A DNA stretch of 64,000 nt from Paraburkholderia dioscoreae. GTDB lineage: Bacteria > Pseudomonadota > Gammaproteobacteria > Burkholderiales > Burkholderiaceae. Below the pieces are notes generated by a model. The model ran no database searches. It saw only the letters and a program-made list of their open reading frames with translations, and was not told the origin of the DNA. Position numbers and translations under genes: made by a program. Positions 1-8,843 of this stretch are shown piece by piece (the first letter of the stretch is position 1; each line of letters opens with the position of its first letter). The stretch is taken from positions 1,550,001 through 1,614,000 of the forward strand of contig NZ_LR699554.1 in the NCBI RefSeq assembly GCF_902459535.1, given 5' to 3'.

Positions 1-1
1 G

Positions 2-631
2 GCGGCCTATGTTCAGGCGAATACAGCGTTCGCCGTGCGTGCGTTGCCTGAGGTCGTTCTGCTCGCACCCAACGCGGTCGATCCGAAGCTGCCGTTCGTC
101 GGGGCGGGCGAACGGGTCATGTGGCGCTTCGACGGCGCAGCGGTTTCGGCGGGCGGCGCGGTGCGCGATCTCGGCATCGAGGAAATCGACGCCGCGCAAC
201 TGGCGCTAGAAGAAGCCGATTTCATCGTCTCGGCGGGCAATGGCGTGAGCGACGTGCCGGCGTTCGAGTGTCTGGCGGCCACCTTGGGCGCCGCAATCGG
301 CGCGAGCCGCGTGGCCGTGGACGACGGCAAGTTCACCCGCGACAAACAGATCGGCGCGACCGGCAAGACCGTCGAAGCGAGCGTTTATATCGCTTTCGGC
401 ATTTCCGGCGCGGTGCAGCATCTGCAAGGGATCAAGGATTGCCGCCATGTGATCGCGGTGAACCTCGATGCCAGCGCGCCGATCGCCAGGCGCGCGAATC
501 TGACGGTAATCGCGGACGCACAGGAAACCATCGCGGCGCTCAACGAAGCGGCGGCCGCAGCGCGCACGGCACGCGGAACCGGTGCGGCGCTGCTGAATTC
601 AACGGCTGTGGCAGAAGGAGCGCTCGCATGA
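2..631 (+). CDS. etfA: Electron transfer flavoprotein alpha subunit, C-terminal part (5' truncated by window)
   Basis: The frame is open from the first bases, so the gene begins outside the window. The visible 209 residues are the FAD-binding domain of ETF alpha: the stretch VSAGNGVSD, the TGKTVEASVYIAFGISGAVQH loop region (only the core is quoted) and a VNLDASAPIARRANL strand match the family's FAD-contact segments. ETF carries electrons from dehydrogenases to the quinone pool. The stop overlaps the etfB start (ATGA at 628-631), so the two subunits are translationally coupled. Placement just ahead of gbcAB suggests it serves dimethylglycine or sarcosine dehydrogenases of betaine catabolism; that role is inferred from context. 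Confidence 0.93.
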   Translation, partial: AAYVQANTAFAVRALPEVVLLAPNAVDPKLPFVGAGERVMWRFDGAAVSAGGAVRDLGIEEIDAAQLALEEADFIVSAGNGVSDVPAFECLAATLGAAIGASRVAVDDGKFTRDKQIGATGKTVEASVYIAFGISGAVQHLQGIKDCRHVIAVNLDASAPIARRANLTVIADAQETIAALNEAAAAARTARGTGAALLNSTAVAEGALA

Positions 632-1404
632 AGATCGCCGTACTCGTTTCCGTCGGCCGTCATCCGGTGAGCGGCATCGCGCGCTACAGTCGCAACGATG
701 CCGCCGCGCTGACAATGGCGCTAGCGCTCGCCAGAACGCACAACGCGACGCTCGATGTATTGCATGCGGGCAATCCGTCCAATCCTGCGCTGAAGGAGTA
801 CCTGGCGCTCGGCGCGCGCTCGGTCGAAGTGCTTGAGATAGCCGCAACGTCTGAATTGCAGGCCGACGCAGCCGCTCCGCTGGCGGCCCGCCTGCGCGGC
901 TACGACCTCGTTCTGACCGGCACGCGCGCTGAAGGCGCATTCGACACCGGCATGCTGCCGTATCGCGTCGCCAACGCACTGGAGCTTCCGCTCGTCGTCG
1001 CCGCTGTAGACATCAAGTTGCGCGACGGCTGCGCGGAAGTCCGTCAGTTCATGCCGAAGGGTTTGCGCCGCCGCGTGGAAGTGCAACTGCCCGCGCTGAT
1101 CGCCGTGCATCCGCTGGCCAATGCCGCTCCCAGATACGCCTACGCGCGGTTGCGTGAAGGCACGATCCGCCCGGTCGCCACGCGCGCCGCCGCCAACCCC
1201 GGCGACCTCGCCTGGACTGTCCGCCCGGCAACCGCGAAACCGGTGCGTCTTGCCGCCGCCGAGAAGCGTTCCGGCCACGCCCGCATGCTGTCGGCCACGA
1301 CGACCGAGAGCCGCGGCGGCAGCGTCGTAATTGAAGGGAGTTCCGTCGAAAAAGCACAAGTGATTCTCGCGTATTTGCGCGAGCATCAACTCGTGGATTA
1401 CTGA
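628..1404 (+). CDS. etfB: Electron transfer flavoprotein beta subunit
   Basis: This 258-residue protein opens MKIAVLVSVGRHPVSG and has the ETF beta alpha/beta fold, including the AMP-binding region around DLVLTGTRAEGAFDTG. It partners with the upstream alpha subunit. The start is fixed by the 4-bp overlap with the etfA stop and by a GGAG ribosome-binding site inside etfA. A long in-frame extension upstream is only a shadow of etfA. The C-terminal third is rather divergent, as in the ETF pairs dedicated to methylamine or betaine oxidation. The pair is inferred to feed electrons from downstream demethylation steps into respiration. Confidence 0.92.
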   Translation: MKIAVLVSVGRHPVSGIARYSRNDAAALTMALALARTHNATLDVLHAGNPSNPALKEYLALGARSVEVLEIAATSELQADAAAPLAARLRGYDLVLTGTRAEGAFDTGMLPYRVANALELPLVVAAVDIKLRDGCAEVRQFMPKGLRRRVEVQLPALIAVHPLANAAPRYAYARLREGTIRPVATRAAANPGDLAWTVRPATAKPVRLAAAEKRSGHARMLSATTTESRGGSVVIEGSSVEKAQVILAYLREHQLVDY

Positions 1405-1477
1405 TTTCCGGTTCGGGCGAGCATGCGACCAGGAGGGCCTGGCGCGGCGCCAGACGTGACATGCAACGGAGCACACA

Positions 1478-2791
1478 ATGAAAGTTTCGGCAGACGTTCG
1501 CGCAATGATCGAACGCCGTAAGAAAAATTACTCGCTGGAAGCGCCTTTCTATACGAGCGAGGAGATTTTCGCGCTCGACATGGAGGCGATCTTCCGGCAA
1601 CACTGGATTCAGGTTGCGGTGGAACCGGACGTGCCGGAACCGGGTGACTACATCACCGTGGATATCGGCAACGATTCGATCCTGATCGTGCGCGACGACG
1701 ACATGCAGGTGAGAGCGTTTCACAACGTGTGCCGGCATCGCGGCGCGCGCCTGTGCAATACCGACAAAGGCTCGCTCGGCAATATCGTCTGTCCGTATCA
1801 CAGCTGGACGTATAACCTGAACGGCGATCTGATGTTCGCCGAACACATGGGCGAACAGTTCGACCGCTGCAAACATAGCCTGAAGGCCGTGCATGTCGAG
1901 AATCTCGCGGGCCTTATTTTCATTTGCCTCGCGGACAATCCGCCTGCCGACTTCGCCGTGGTGCGCGCGGCAATGGAGCCGTACATGCTGCCGCACGATC
2001 TGGCTAGCTGCAAGATCGCCGCCTCGATCGACATTATCGAAGAGGGCAACTGGAAGCTCACGATGGAAAACAATCGCGAATGCTATCACTGCGTCGCGAA
2101 CCATCCCGAACTGACCATTTCGCTGTACGAATACGGCTTTGGCTATCAGCGCACGCCGGCCAACGAAGAAGGCATGGCCGCCTTCGAAGAGACGGTGGCT
2201 CGCCGCACCGCGCAATGGGAAGCCATGCAGTTGCCGTCCGCGGAAATCGAACGGCTTGCCGATCTGGTCACGGGTTTTCGCACGCAACGCCTGCCGCTCG
2301 ATCGCGACGGCGAATCGCAGACGCTCGACGCGAAAGTGGCCTCGAAGAAACTGCTCGGCGGTTTCGCGCGGGCCGATCTCGGCGGACTCTCGTTCTGGAC
2401 GCAACCCAACTCGTGGCACCACTTCATGAGCGACCACATTGTCAGCTTCTCGGTGATTCCGCTCTCCGCAGGCAAGACGCTGGTGCGCACCAAGTGGCTC
2501 GTTCACAAGGACGCGCGTGAAGGCATCGACTACGACGTGGACAACCTCACGGCCGTGTGGCGCGCAACGAACGACCAGGATCGCGCGCTCGTCGAATACT
2601 CGCAACGCGGCGCGACGAGCAGCGCGTACGAGCCGGGTCCGTATTCGCCGTTCACGGAAGGCCTTGTCGAGAAGTTCTGCGAGTGGTACATCGGCCGCAT
2701 GGCGGATTACAGCAATGCGCCCCAAACCCACGACGCCGGCGATACCGCGCCGGCTTTGCACGGCGAGAAAGTCGTGTCCTTCATGCGCTAA
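1478..2791 (+). CDS. gbcA: Glycine betaine monooxygenase, Rieske oxygenase component
   Basis: The 437-residue protein is a Rieske ring-hydroxylating-type oxygenase large subunit. The [2Fe-2S] ligands are visible as C85-R-H87 and C105-P-Y-H108. The mononuclear iron ligands lie in the segment NNRECYHCVANHPEL (H204 and H209). The family member closest by motif and context is GbcA, which demethylates glycine betaine to dimethylglycine with release of formaldehyde. The reductase partner follows 32 bp downstream and etfAB lies upstream, matching the betaine-catabolism layout known from Pseudomonas and Burkholderia. The alternative, stachydrine or carnitine demethylase, cannot be excluded from sequence alone. 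Confidence 0.88.
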   Translation: MKVSADVRAMIERRKKNYSLEAPFYTSEEIFALDMEAIFRQHWIQVAVEPDVPEPGDYITVDIGNDSILIVRDDDMQVRAFHNVCRHRGARLCNTDKGSLGNIVCPYHSWTYNLNGDLMFAEHMGEQFDRCKHSLKAVHVENLAGLIFICLADNPPADFAVVRAAMEPYMLPHDLASCKIAASIDIIEEGNWKLTMENNRECYHCVANHPELTISLYEYGFGYQRTPANEEGMAAFEETVARRTAQWEAMQLPSAEIERLADLVTGFRTQRLPLDRDGESQTLDAKVASKKLLGGFARADLGGLSFWTQPNSWHHFMSDHIVSFSVIPLSAGKTLVRTKWLVHKDAREGIDYDVDNLTAVWRATNDQDRALVEYSQRGATSSAYEPGPYSPFTEGLVEKFCEWYIGRMADYSNAPQTHDAGDTAPALHGEKVVSFMR

Positions 2792-2823
2792 GCGCGGCGC
2801 CGCAACAGGAGTCGGAGAAAACA

Positions 2824-4083
2824 ATGATGCGCGATCAGGCGACGCTTCAGCTCAGCCCCGAGCCGGCTCCAGACCACGCTGCCAGCCGCGTCACGCAGCC
2901 GCGTTTCTGGGAGACGTTGCCGGCGCGCTGGAACAGCGATACCGACGACACGCTGGTGTGCTGCCAGGTTCGCCAGGAAACGCACGACGTAAAGAGTTTT
3001 TTCTTTCGCGCACCGTCCGGACGAGCATTCGTGTTCGAGCCGGGGCAGTTCATCACGCTGGAACTGGAGATAGACGGCGAGTCGATCAATCGCTGCTATA
3101 CGATTTCTTCGCCGCCCACGCGTCCGCATACGATCTCGATTACGGTCAAGCGCGTGCCGGGCGGCAAGGTTTCGAACTGGCTGCACGACAATTTGCACGC
3201 GGGCGCCGAGGTTCGTGTGCTTGGACCGGCGGGCGAGTTCACCTGCGCGCGCCACCCGGCGCGCAAGTTTCTATTCCTGTCGGCGGGCTCGGGTATCACG
3301 CCGCTGATGTCGATGAGCCGCGCGCATCATGAACTCGGTGAAGATAGTGACATCGTATTCGTGCATAGCGCCCGCACACCGGACGACATCATCTTCGCAC
3401 GCGAGCTCGATCTGATCGCGTCGAATCAGGCGCATTTCCGCACTGCGTTTGTTTGCGAACGGCTCGGTGCGCGCACGAACTGGCCTGGTGTGACCGGTTT
3501 TCTGACGTTGCCGCTGCTCAAGCTCATTGCGCCGGACTTTCTGGAGCGCGAGATTTTCACCTGCGGGCCCGCGCCGTACATGCAGGCGGTGCGCAAATTG
3601 CTGGACGAGGGTGGTTTCGATCGCAGCCACTATCACGAGGAAAGTTTTTCGTTCGAGACGGTCAGCGAAGTGGCCGCGCAATTGACTACCGCGCATGTCG
3701 CGGACGCATTGCAGAGCGCGAGCGCACAGGTGACTGCCGAGAGCTTTATCGAGGCGCGCGAAGAAGCGCCGGGCTTCACGCCCGCATCCGCACCGGCGCC
3801 CGCTGCCGGCGAAACGGAAACCCGCTTCAAGGTGAGTTTCGCGAAAAGCAATCGCGAGATCGAATGCGGCTCCGGCCAGAACGTGCTCGAGGCGGCGAAG
3901 AAAGCGGGCGTACGGCTACCCGCGTCGTGTACCCAGGGTATGTGCGGCACCTGCAAGGTCAAGCTGGTGTCGGGTGAAGTCGCGATGAAACACGCCGGCG
4001 GCATTCGCCAGCGTGAGATCGATCAGGGCATGGTGCTGCTATGCTGCAGCAAGCCGTTGACCGATCTGGTCGTGGATAAGTAA
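2824..4083 (+). CDS. gbcB: Glycine betaine monooxygenase, ferredoxin reductase component
   Basis: A 419-residue reductase. In order it has an FAD-binding domain (INRCYTISS around residues 85-95), an NAD-binding domain (SAGSGITPLMSM; FTCGPAPYMQAV) and a C-terminal plant-type [2Fe-2S] domain with C-T-Q-G-M-C-G-T-C and a last Cys in LLCCSKP. It passes electrons from NADH to the Rieske centre of GbcA. The start is the ATG at 2824 (a second ATG follows at once), preceded by GGAG. A linker of about 70 residues separates the NAD and ferredoxin domains, rich in Ala, Glu and Pro. Confidence 0.88.
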   Translation: MMRDQATLQLSPEPAPDHAASRVTQPRFWETLPARWNSDTDDTLVCCQVRQETHDVKSFFFRAPSGRAFVFEPGQFITLELEIDGESINRCYTISSPPTRPHTISITVKRVPGGKVSNWLHDNLHAGAEVRVLGPAGEFTCARHPARKFLFLSAGSGITPLMSMSRAHHELGEDSDIVFVHSARTPDDIIFARELDLIASNQAHFRTAFVCERLGARTNWPGVTGFLTLPLLKLIAPDFLEREIFTCGPAPYMQAVRKLLDEGGFDRSHYHEESFSFETVSEVAAQLTTAHVADALQSASAQVTAESFIEAREEAPGFTPASAPAPAAGETETRFKVSFAKSNREIECGSGQNVLEAAKKAGVRLPASCTQGMCGTCKVKLVSGEVAMKHAGGIRQREIDQGMVLLCCSKPLTDLVVDK

Positions 4084-4218
4084 GACGAGACGCACGGCCT
4101 CCAGTGGCCGAAGTCGCCTGCGGACAACTGGATGTCGGAAAACAACGCTACCCGGCAATTCTGGCTGGCGATTCTAAATGCTCATTAGGTTGTTTTGACG
4201 GCAAACGGGAGAACGGCG

Positions 4219-5076
4219 ATGAGACTGATCAGAAAGATATTCGTGTTGAGCGCTTTGAGCGCGGCGCTGGCGGCAAGCAGCGTGAGCGTGTCGGCTGATA
4301 CCAAGCCGACCATCAAGATCGGTTACGTGGAAGGCTGGGACGATAGCGTCGCGACCTCGAATGTGGCCGCGCGCGTGATCGAAAAACGCCTTGGCTACCA
4401 GGTGCAACTCGTGCCGGTCGCGGCCGGCGTGATGTGGCAGGGCGTGGCGCGCGGCGACCTCGACGCGACGCTGTCCGCGTGGCTGCCGGTCACGCACGGC
4501 GCGTACTGGAACAACTTCAAGGACAAGGTGGTCGACCTCGGTCCGAACTTCAACGATGCAAAGATCGGCCTGATCGTGCCGGATAACGCCGACGTGAAGG
4601 GCGTGGGCGATCTGGAGGCGAAGAAGGCCGAGTTCGGCGGCCGTATTGTCGGTATCGACGCTGGTGCCGGCGTGATGCAGAAAACCAGCGAGGCAATCAA
4701 GGCTTATGGACTCGACTACACGCTGATGCCGAGCTCGGGCAGCGCGATGACCGCTGAACTGGCGCGTTCGGAAGCGGCGAGCAAGCCGATTATCGTAACC
4801 GGCTGGAAGCCGCACTGGATGTTCGCGAAGTACAAGCTCAAATTCCTCGACGATCCGAAGAAGGTGTTCGGCGATGCAGAGCATGTGGATAGCGTGGTGA
4901 ACCCCGAACTCGAGAAGAAGGCGCCGCCGGTCGTCGCGTTCCTCAAGAAATTCCAATGGAAGCCGGGCGAAATCGACAGCGTGATGCTGGCGACGCAAAA
5001 CGGTGAGAAGCCGACTGCCGCCGCTGATGCGTGGATCAGCGCGCATGGTGATCGCGTGGATAGCTGGGTGAAGTGA
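4219..5076 (+). CDS. Glycine betaine/proline-type ABC transporter substrate-binding protein (OpuAC family)
   Basis: A 285-residue periplasmic protein with a signal peptide over about residues 1-26 and a processing region SVSA-DT. The mature part starts IKIGYVEGWDDSVATSN and contains the aromatic-cage signatures of quaternary-amine binders (WLPVTHGAYW; VTGWKPHWMF). ATG 4219 is preferred over the upstream start because it follows GGGAGA and gives a clean signal peptide. No permease or ATPase lies beside it, so it probably delivers betaine to a transporter encoded elsewhere, as CaiX and BetX do in Pseudomonas (inference). Confidence 0.85.
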   Translation: MRLIRKIFVLSALSAALAASSVSVSADTKPTIKIGYVEGWDDSVATSNVAARVIEKRLGYQVQLVPVAAGVMWQGVARGDLDATLSAWLPVTHGAYWNNFKDKVVDLGPNFNDAKIGLIVPDNADVKGVGDLEAKKAEFGGRIVGIDAGAGVMQKTSEAIKAYGLDYTLMPSSGSAMTAELARSEAASKPIIVTGWKPHWMFAKYKLKFLDDPKKVFGDAEHVDSVVNPELEKKAPPVVAFLKKFQWKPGEIDSVMLATQNGEKPTAAADAWISAHGDRVDSWVK

Positions 5077-5130
5077 TTCTGTTGTTACTGTGAATGGGTT
5101 GCCGCTTCGATAAAGCGGCAACGCTCCGAA

Positions 5131-5158
5131 GAAAACGCCGCTAAAAAGCGGCGTTTTC
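5131..5158. terminator. Bidirectional intrinsic terminator between convergent genes
   Basis: A perfect stem of 11 bp (gaaaacgccgc / gcggcgttttc) with a TAAAAA-side loop has A-rich and T-rich flanks, so it can work on both strands. It sits between the end of the betaine-binding protein gene and the stop of purU, only 3 bp from the latter. A smaller hairpin (gccgctt / aagcggc, 5101-5119) precedes it. Confidence 0.8.
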
Positions 5159-5160
5159 GT

Positions 5161-6036
5161 TTATTGCAGCACAACGGTCCGATCGCCATTGATGAACACC
5201 CGCCGCTCGATAAACGCTTTGACCGCGCGCGCGAGGGTGATGCATTCGACGTCGCGCCCGGTGGCAAGCAGACGCTCCGGGCTATACGAATGATCGACAC
5301 GCTCTACCACCTGCTCGATGATCGGACCTTCGTCGAGATCGTCGGTCACGAAGTGCGCGGTCGCGCCGATCAGTTTGACGCCGCGCGCGTGCGCCTGGTG
5401 GTACGGTTTCGCGCCCTTGAAGCCGGGTAGAAACGAATGGTGGATATTGATCGCGCTAGCCGCGAGTGCACGGCTCGTTTCACCCGACAGAATCTGCATA
5501 TAGCGCGCGAGAATCATCAACTCCGCACCCGACGTCTCGAACAGATCGAGCAGGCGCGCTTCCTGTTGCGGCTTCGTATCGGCCGTGATCGGCAGATGGT
5601 GGAAGGGCAGGCCGTGCTGCTGCGCCAGCGGTTCGAGATCGCGATGATTCGAGCCGATACCGACGATATCCATTTTCAGCTCGCCCATGCGCCAGCGGAA
5701 CAAGAGATCGGCCAGACAGTGCTCGAGTTTCGACACCATGATCAGAACCTTCGGCCGCGTGTCGACGTCATGCATCGCCCACGTCATGCGGAAACGCTCG
5801 GCAATCGGCTCGAATTCGCGCTTGAGGGCCGCGGCGTGCAGCGTCTCGTTACTGTTGACGCCGTGGAACACGCAACGCACGAAGAAGCGCTCACTGAGGT
5901 CGTCGTCGAAAACAGTCAGCTCGTCGATATAGCAATGATGCCGGTCGAGAAAGCCGACGACGGCGGCAACCTGGCCCGCCGCGCTCGGACACGCGACGGT
6001 GAGAACCAGTTGATCGGGACGGGAATCGGCGGACAT
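5161..6036 (-). CDS. purU: Formyltetrahydrofolate deformylase
   Basis: A 291-residue enzyme that hydrolyses 10-formyl-THF to formate and THF. It has an N-terminal ACT domain (DQLVLTVACPSAAGQ) and a formyltransferase-type domain with NIHHSFLPGFKGAKPYHQA and the catalytic aspartate region FVTDDLDEGPIIEQ. The ATG at 6036 (MSADSRPDQ) fits the family start better than the longer frame. Its position beside betaine genes suggests it recycles folate C1 units made by demethylation of dimethylglycine and sarcosine; Burkholderia and Pseudomonas betaine clusters often carry such a copy. Confidence 0.92.
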   Translation of the reverse strand: MSADSRPDQLVLTVACPSAAGQVAAVVGFLDRHHCYIDELTVFDDDLSERFFVRCVFHGVNSNETLHAAALKREFEPIAERFRMTWAMHDVDTRPKVLIMVSKLEHCLADLLFRWRMGELKMDIVGIGSNHRDLEPLAQQHGLPFHHLPITADTKPQQEARLLDLFETSGAELMILARYMQILSGETSRALAASAINIHHSFLPGFKGAKPYHQAHARGVKLIGATAHFVTDDLDEGPIIEQVVERVDHSYSPERLLATGRDVECITLARAVKAFIERRVFINGDRTVVLQ

Positions 6037-6174
6037 GCACTCTCCACTTGGACGATAGGGCGATGCCGCAGGGCGCGGCATGCATCATCGCAGTAGAGCA
6101 AATCAGGCGAGTGCGCGGATAGAAGCTAAACGCCGTCGCGCTGGAACGGGAACGCCAGATGCGCCGAGCGGTGC

Positions 6175-7089
6175 TCATTCGGCGTCGAGCCCGCATTCAT
6201 CGAGCAACCATTGACGAAAGGCGCTGACCGCGGGTGTTGCCGCCCGCTGTGTGACGAGCATATAGCCGCGTTCCGTGACGACCGGCGGATCGAACAGTTC
6301 GACGAGCTGCCCCGTGGCAAGCAGTTCGTCGACGAGCGGCGCCCAGCCGAGCGCGACGCCCTGGCCCATGATCGCCGCATGGGCGACGAGCGTAAAGCTG
6401 TTGAACGTGATGCCGCGATGCGCGGCGGGAGCGTCCAGTGCGTGCGCGGCGAACCAGTCGGCCCACGAGAGCCAGCGCGCCGGCTGGGTTGGTTCGAGAT
6501 GCAGCAGCGGCAGGTGCAACAGGTCGGACGGTGTGCGCAATGACGGACGCGCAGCGATAAAAGCGGGGCTGCACACCGGCGTGACGCGTTCGGGAAACAG
6601 CTTGACCGCGCCGCGCGCGCTCCAGTCCGCGTGTTCGTCGCCGAATGCAATGGCGATGTCCGTTTGATCGTGCGACGGATCGAATACGTTTTGCGACGTG
6701 ATGATCTTCACGTCGACGTCCGGCATCAGCGCCTTGAACTGCGACAGGCGCGGCATCAGCCAATAGGTCGCAAAGCCGAAATCCGTGGAGAGCGTGAGGG
6801 TTTGCGGCGTGCGTCGCGCGCGGATTTCGGTGGTGGCGAGGCGAATCGTGTCGAGCGCATGGCGGACCGCTTCGAACAGACGCAGGCCGTCTTCCGTGAG
6901 CGTGACGCCGCGATGGCCGCGCTCGAAAAGCGGAGTGCCCAGCGCTTCTTCAAGCTGCACGACGCGCTGACTGACAGCAGGCTGCGTCGAGCCCAATTCG
7001 CGCGCGGCTGCTGTGAAGCTGGCCAGACGCGCCGCGGATTCGAACATGGTCAGCGCCTGCATCGGCGGCAAGCGATCCTGCCTCGACAT
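6175..7089 (-). CDS. LysR-family regulator, probably of choline-sulfate use
   Basis: A 304-residue LysR protein with an N-terminal winged helix-turn-helix (SFTAAARELGSTQPAVSQRV, residues about 25-44) and a GcvA-like effector domain. It is divergent from choline-sulfatase betC, the standard arrangement of the choline-sulfate utilisation regulators. The likely inducer is choline-O-sulfate or choline (inference). The 164-bp divergent region contains a TTAT-N6-ATAA motif 10 bp from its start, which could serve autoregulation. Confidence 0.85.
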   Translation of the reverse strand: MSRQDRLPPMQALTMFESAARLASFTAAARELGSTQPAVSQRVVQLEEALGTPLFERGHRGVTLTEDGLRLFEAVRHALDTIRLATTEIRARRTPQTLTLSTDFGFATYWLMPRLSQFKALMPDVDVKIITSQNVFDPSHDQTDIAIAFGDEHADWSARGAVKLFPERVTPVCSPAFIAARPSLRTPSDLLHLPLLHLEPTQPARWLSWADWFAAHALDAPAAHRGITFNSFTLVAHAAIMGQGVALGWAPLVDELLATGQLVELFDPPVVTERGYMLVTQRAATPAVSAFRQWLLDECGLDAE

Positions 7090-7098
7090 AACACCCCC

Positions 7099-7112
7099 TT
7101 ATAGGCACATAA
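7099..7112. promoter_or_regulatory. Candidate LysR operator (TTAT-N6-ATAA)
   Basis: A T-N11-A type dyad ttat-aggcac-ataa lies in the region between the divergent LysR gene and betC. LysR proteins typically bind such interrupted dyads. A second, longer inverted repeat (attgccgt / acggcaat, 7116-7123 and 7143-7150) follows. Function is inferred only from symmetry and position. Confidence 0.45.
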
Positions 7113-7253
7113 CGAATTGCCGTCTTCACAGTGGCGAATTGAACGGCAATAGTGGTGCGCATGACGGGCCCGGCATGCCGGTCGCCCGTTCGCCGCTGCA
7201 ACTCATAACACCATCTGCACCGACACTTGCGATTCTATTCGAGGCACGCACTC

Positions 7254-8792
7254 ATGCTTGAGACCAAAAAGAATATTCTTATTCTGATGGCAGACCAGAT
7301 GACGCCGTTCGCACTAGCCGCATACGGACACCGTCTGACGAAAACCCCCAATCTCGATCGCCTCGCAAAGCAAGGCGTGGTATTCGAATCGGCCTATTGC
7401 GCGAGCCCGCTGTGTGCGCCTTCGCGGTTTTCTTTTCTGTCGGGCAAGTTGCCTTCGGCAATCGGTGCCTATGACAATGCAGCGGAGTTTCCGTCGCAAA
7501 CGCTGACTTTCGCACATTATCTTCGCGCCGAAGGGTATCGCACCATTCTCTCGGGCAAGATGCATTTCTGCGGTGCCGATCAGTTGCATGGTTTCGAAGA
7601 GCGGCTCACCACGGACATCTATCCGGCCGACTTCGGCTGGACACCTGACTGGGAGCATTTCGAAATGCGCCCCACGTGGTATCACAACATGAGTTCCGTG
7701 ATCGACGCCGGCCCGTGCGTGCGCACCAACCAACTCGACTTCGACGACGAAGTCACGTTCACGACTCGCCAGAAACTCTTCGATATCGCACGCGAACGTC
7801 ATGCCGGCAAAGATGCGCGGCCGTTCTGCCTGGTCGCCTCGCTGACGCATCCGCACGATCCCTACGCGATTCCGCAAAAGTACTGGGACATGTATTGCGA
7901 CGAAGAAATCGACATGCCCGCCTTTCGCGATTCGTTCGAAGACGCCGACCCGCACTCGAAGCGCCTGCGCCGTGTCTGCGAAACCGACCGCACACCGCCC
8001 ACCGACCAGCAGATCCGCAATGCGCGCCGCGCCTATTACGGCGCGATCTCTTACGTCGACGATCAGTTCGGCGCGATCCTCGAAACGCTGGAACAATCGG
8101 GACTCGCGAAAGACACGGTGATCGTGGTGACTTCCGATCACGGCGAGATGCTGGGCGAGCGTGGGCTCTGGTACAAGATGACCTTCTTCGAAGGCGGTTG
8201 CCGCGTTCCGCTGATCGTGCACGCACCGCAGCAATTCGACGCGCATCGCGTAGAGGCGAGCGTCTCGCATCTCGATCTGCTGCCCACACTGGTCGAGCTG
8301 GCGCGCGGCGAACAACCAGCCGCGTGGCCCGATTCGCTCGATGGACAAAGCCTCGTTCCGCATCTGCTGGGCAGGCAAGGCGGCCATGACGAAGCGATCG
8401 GCGAATATCTGGCCGAGGGAGCCGTTGCACCGATCGTGATGTTGCGGCGCGGCCGCTTCAAGTTCATTCACACGCCCGTCGATCCGGATCAACTCTACGA
8501 CGTCGCCGCAGACCCGCTGGAGCGCGAGAACCTTGCCACGCGCAGCGAATACGCGTCACGGGTCGCGGCTTTTCGTGAGGAGATCGCGCAACGCTGGGAT
8601 CTCGCCGCGCTGCACAACGAAGTGCTGCAAAGTCAGCGGCGCCGTCATTTTCATTTCGCCTCCACGACGCAGGGCGTGGTCGCGTCATGGGACTGGCAGC
8701 CGCACGTGGATGCGAGCCAGCGTTATATGCGCAATCACATCGATCTGGATTCGCTCGAAGCGATGGCGCGCTTTCCCGCCGTCGTGCGTTGA
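7254..8792 (+). CDS. betC: Choline-sulfatase
   Basis: A 512-residue sulfatase that hydrolyses choline-O-sulfate to choline and sulfate. The formylglycine motif is C54-A-P-S-R58, the same position as in characterised choline-sulfatases. Metal-binding segments ILMADQM near the N-terminus and VTSDHGEMLGERGLW near residues 294-308 are present. No signal peptide is seen, as expected for the cytoplasmic enzyme. The ATG at 7254 (MLETKKNILIL) is chosen over an upstream in-frame start because family members begin right before the KNILILMADQ strand. The next gene, a choline-binding protein, lies 51 bp downstream and is probably co-transcribed. Confidence 0.95.
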   Translation: MLETKKNILILMADQMTPFALAAYGHRLTKTPNLDRLAKQGVVFESAYCASPLCAPSRFSFLSGKLPSAIGAYDNAAEFPSQTLTFAHYLRAEGYRTILSGKMHFCGADQLHGFEERLTTDIYPADFGWTPDWEHFEMRPTWYHNMSSVIDAGPCVRTNQLDFDDEVTFTTRQKLFDIARERHAGKDARPFCLVASLTHPHDPYAIPQKYWDMYCDEEIDMPAFRDSFEDADPHSKRLRRVCETDRTPPTDQQIRNARRAYYGAISYVDDQFGAILETLEQSGLAKDTVIVVTSDHGEMLGERGLWYKMTFFEGGCRVPLIVHAPQQFDAHRVEASVSHLDLLPTLVELARGEQPAAWPDSLDGQSLVPHLLGRQGGHDEAIGEYLAEGAVAPIVMLRRGRFKFIHTPVDPDQLYDVAADPLERENLATRSEYASRVAAFREEIAQRWDLAALHNEVLQSQRRRHFHFASTTQGVVASWDWQPHVDASQRYMRNHIDLDSLEAMARFPAVVR

Positions 8793-8843
8793 CCATCGCA
8801 CTGCTAACCATGCAACCCACCTCACGAACAGGAAGCCGACATA

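Noticed and set aside
1049..2824. Long open frame of 591 residues on the minus strand opposite etfB and gbcA
   Set aside because: It is the shadow of the well-supported GbcA and EtfB genes; its translation has no domain logic and is Arg/His-rich, as antisense of high-GC genes usually is.
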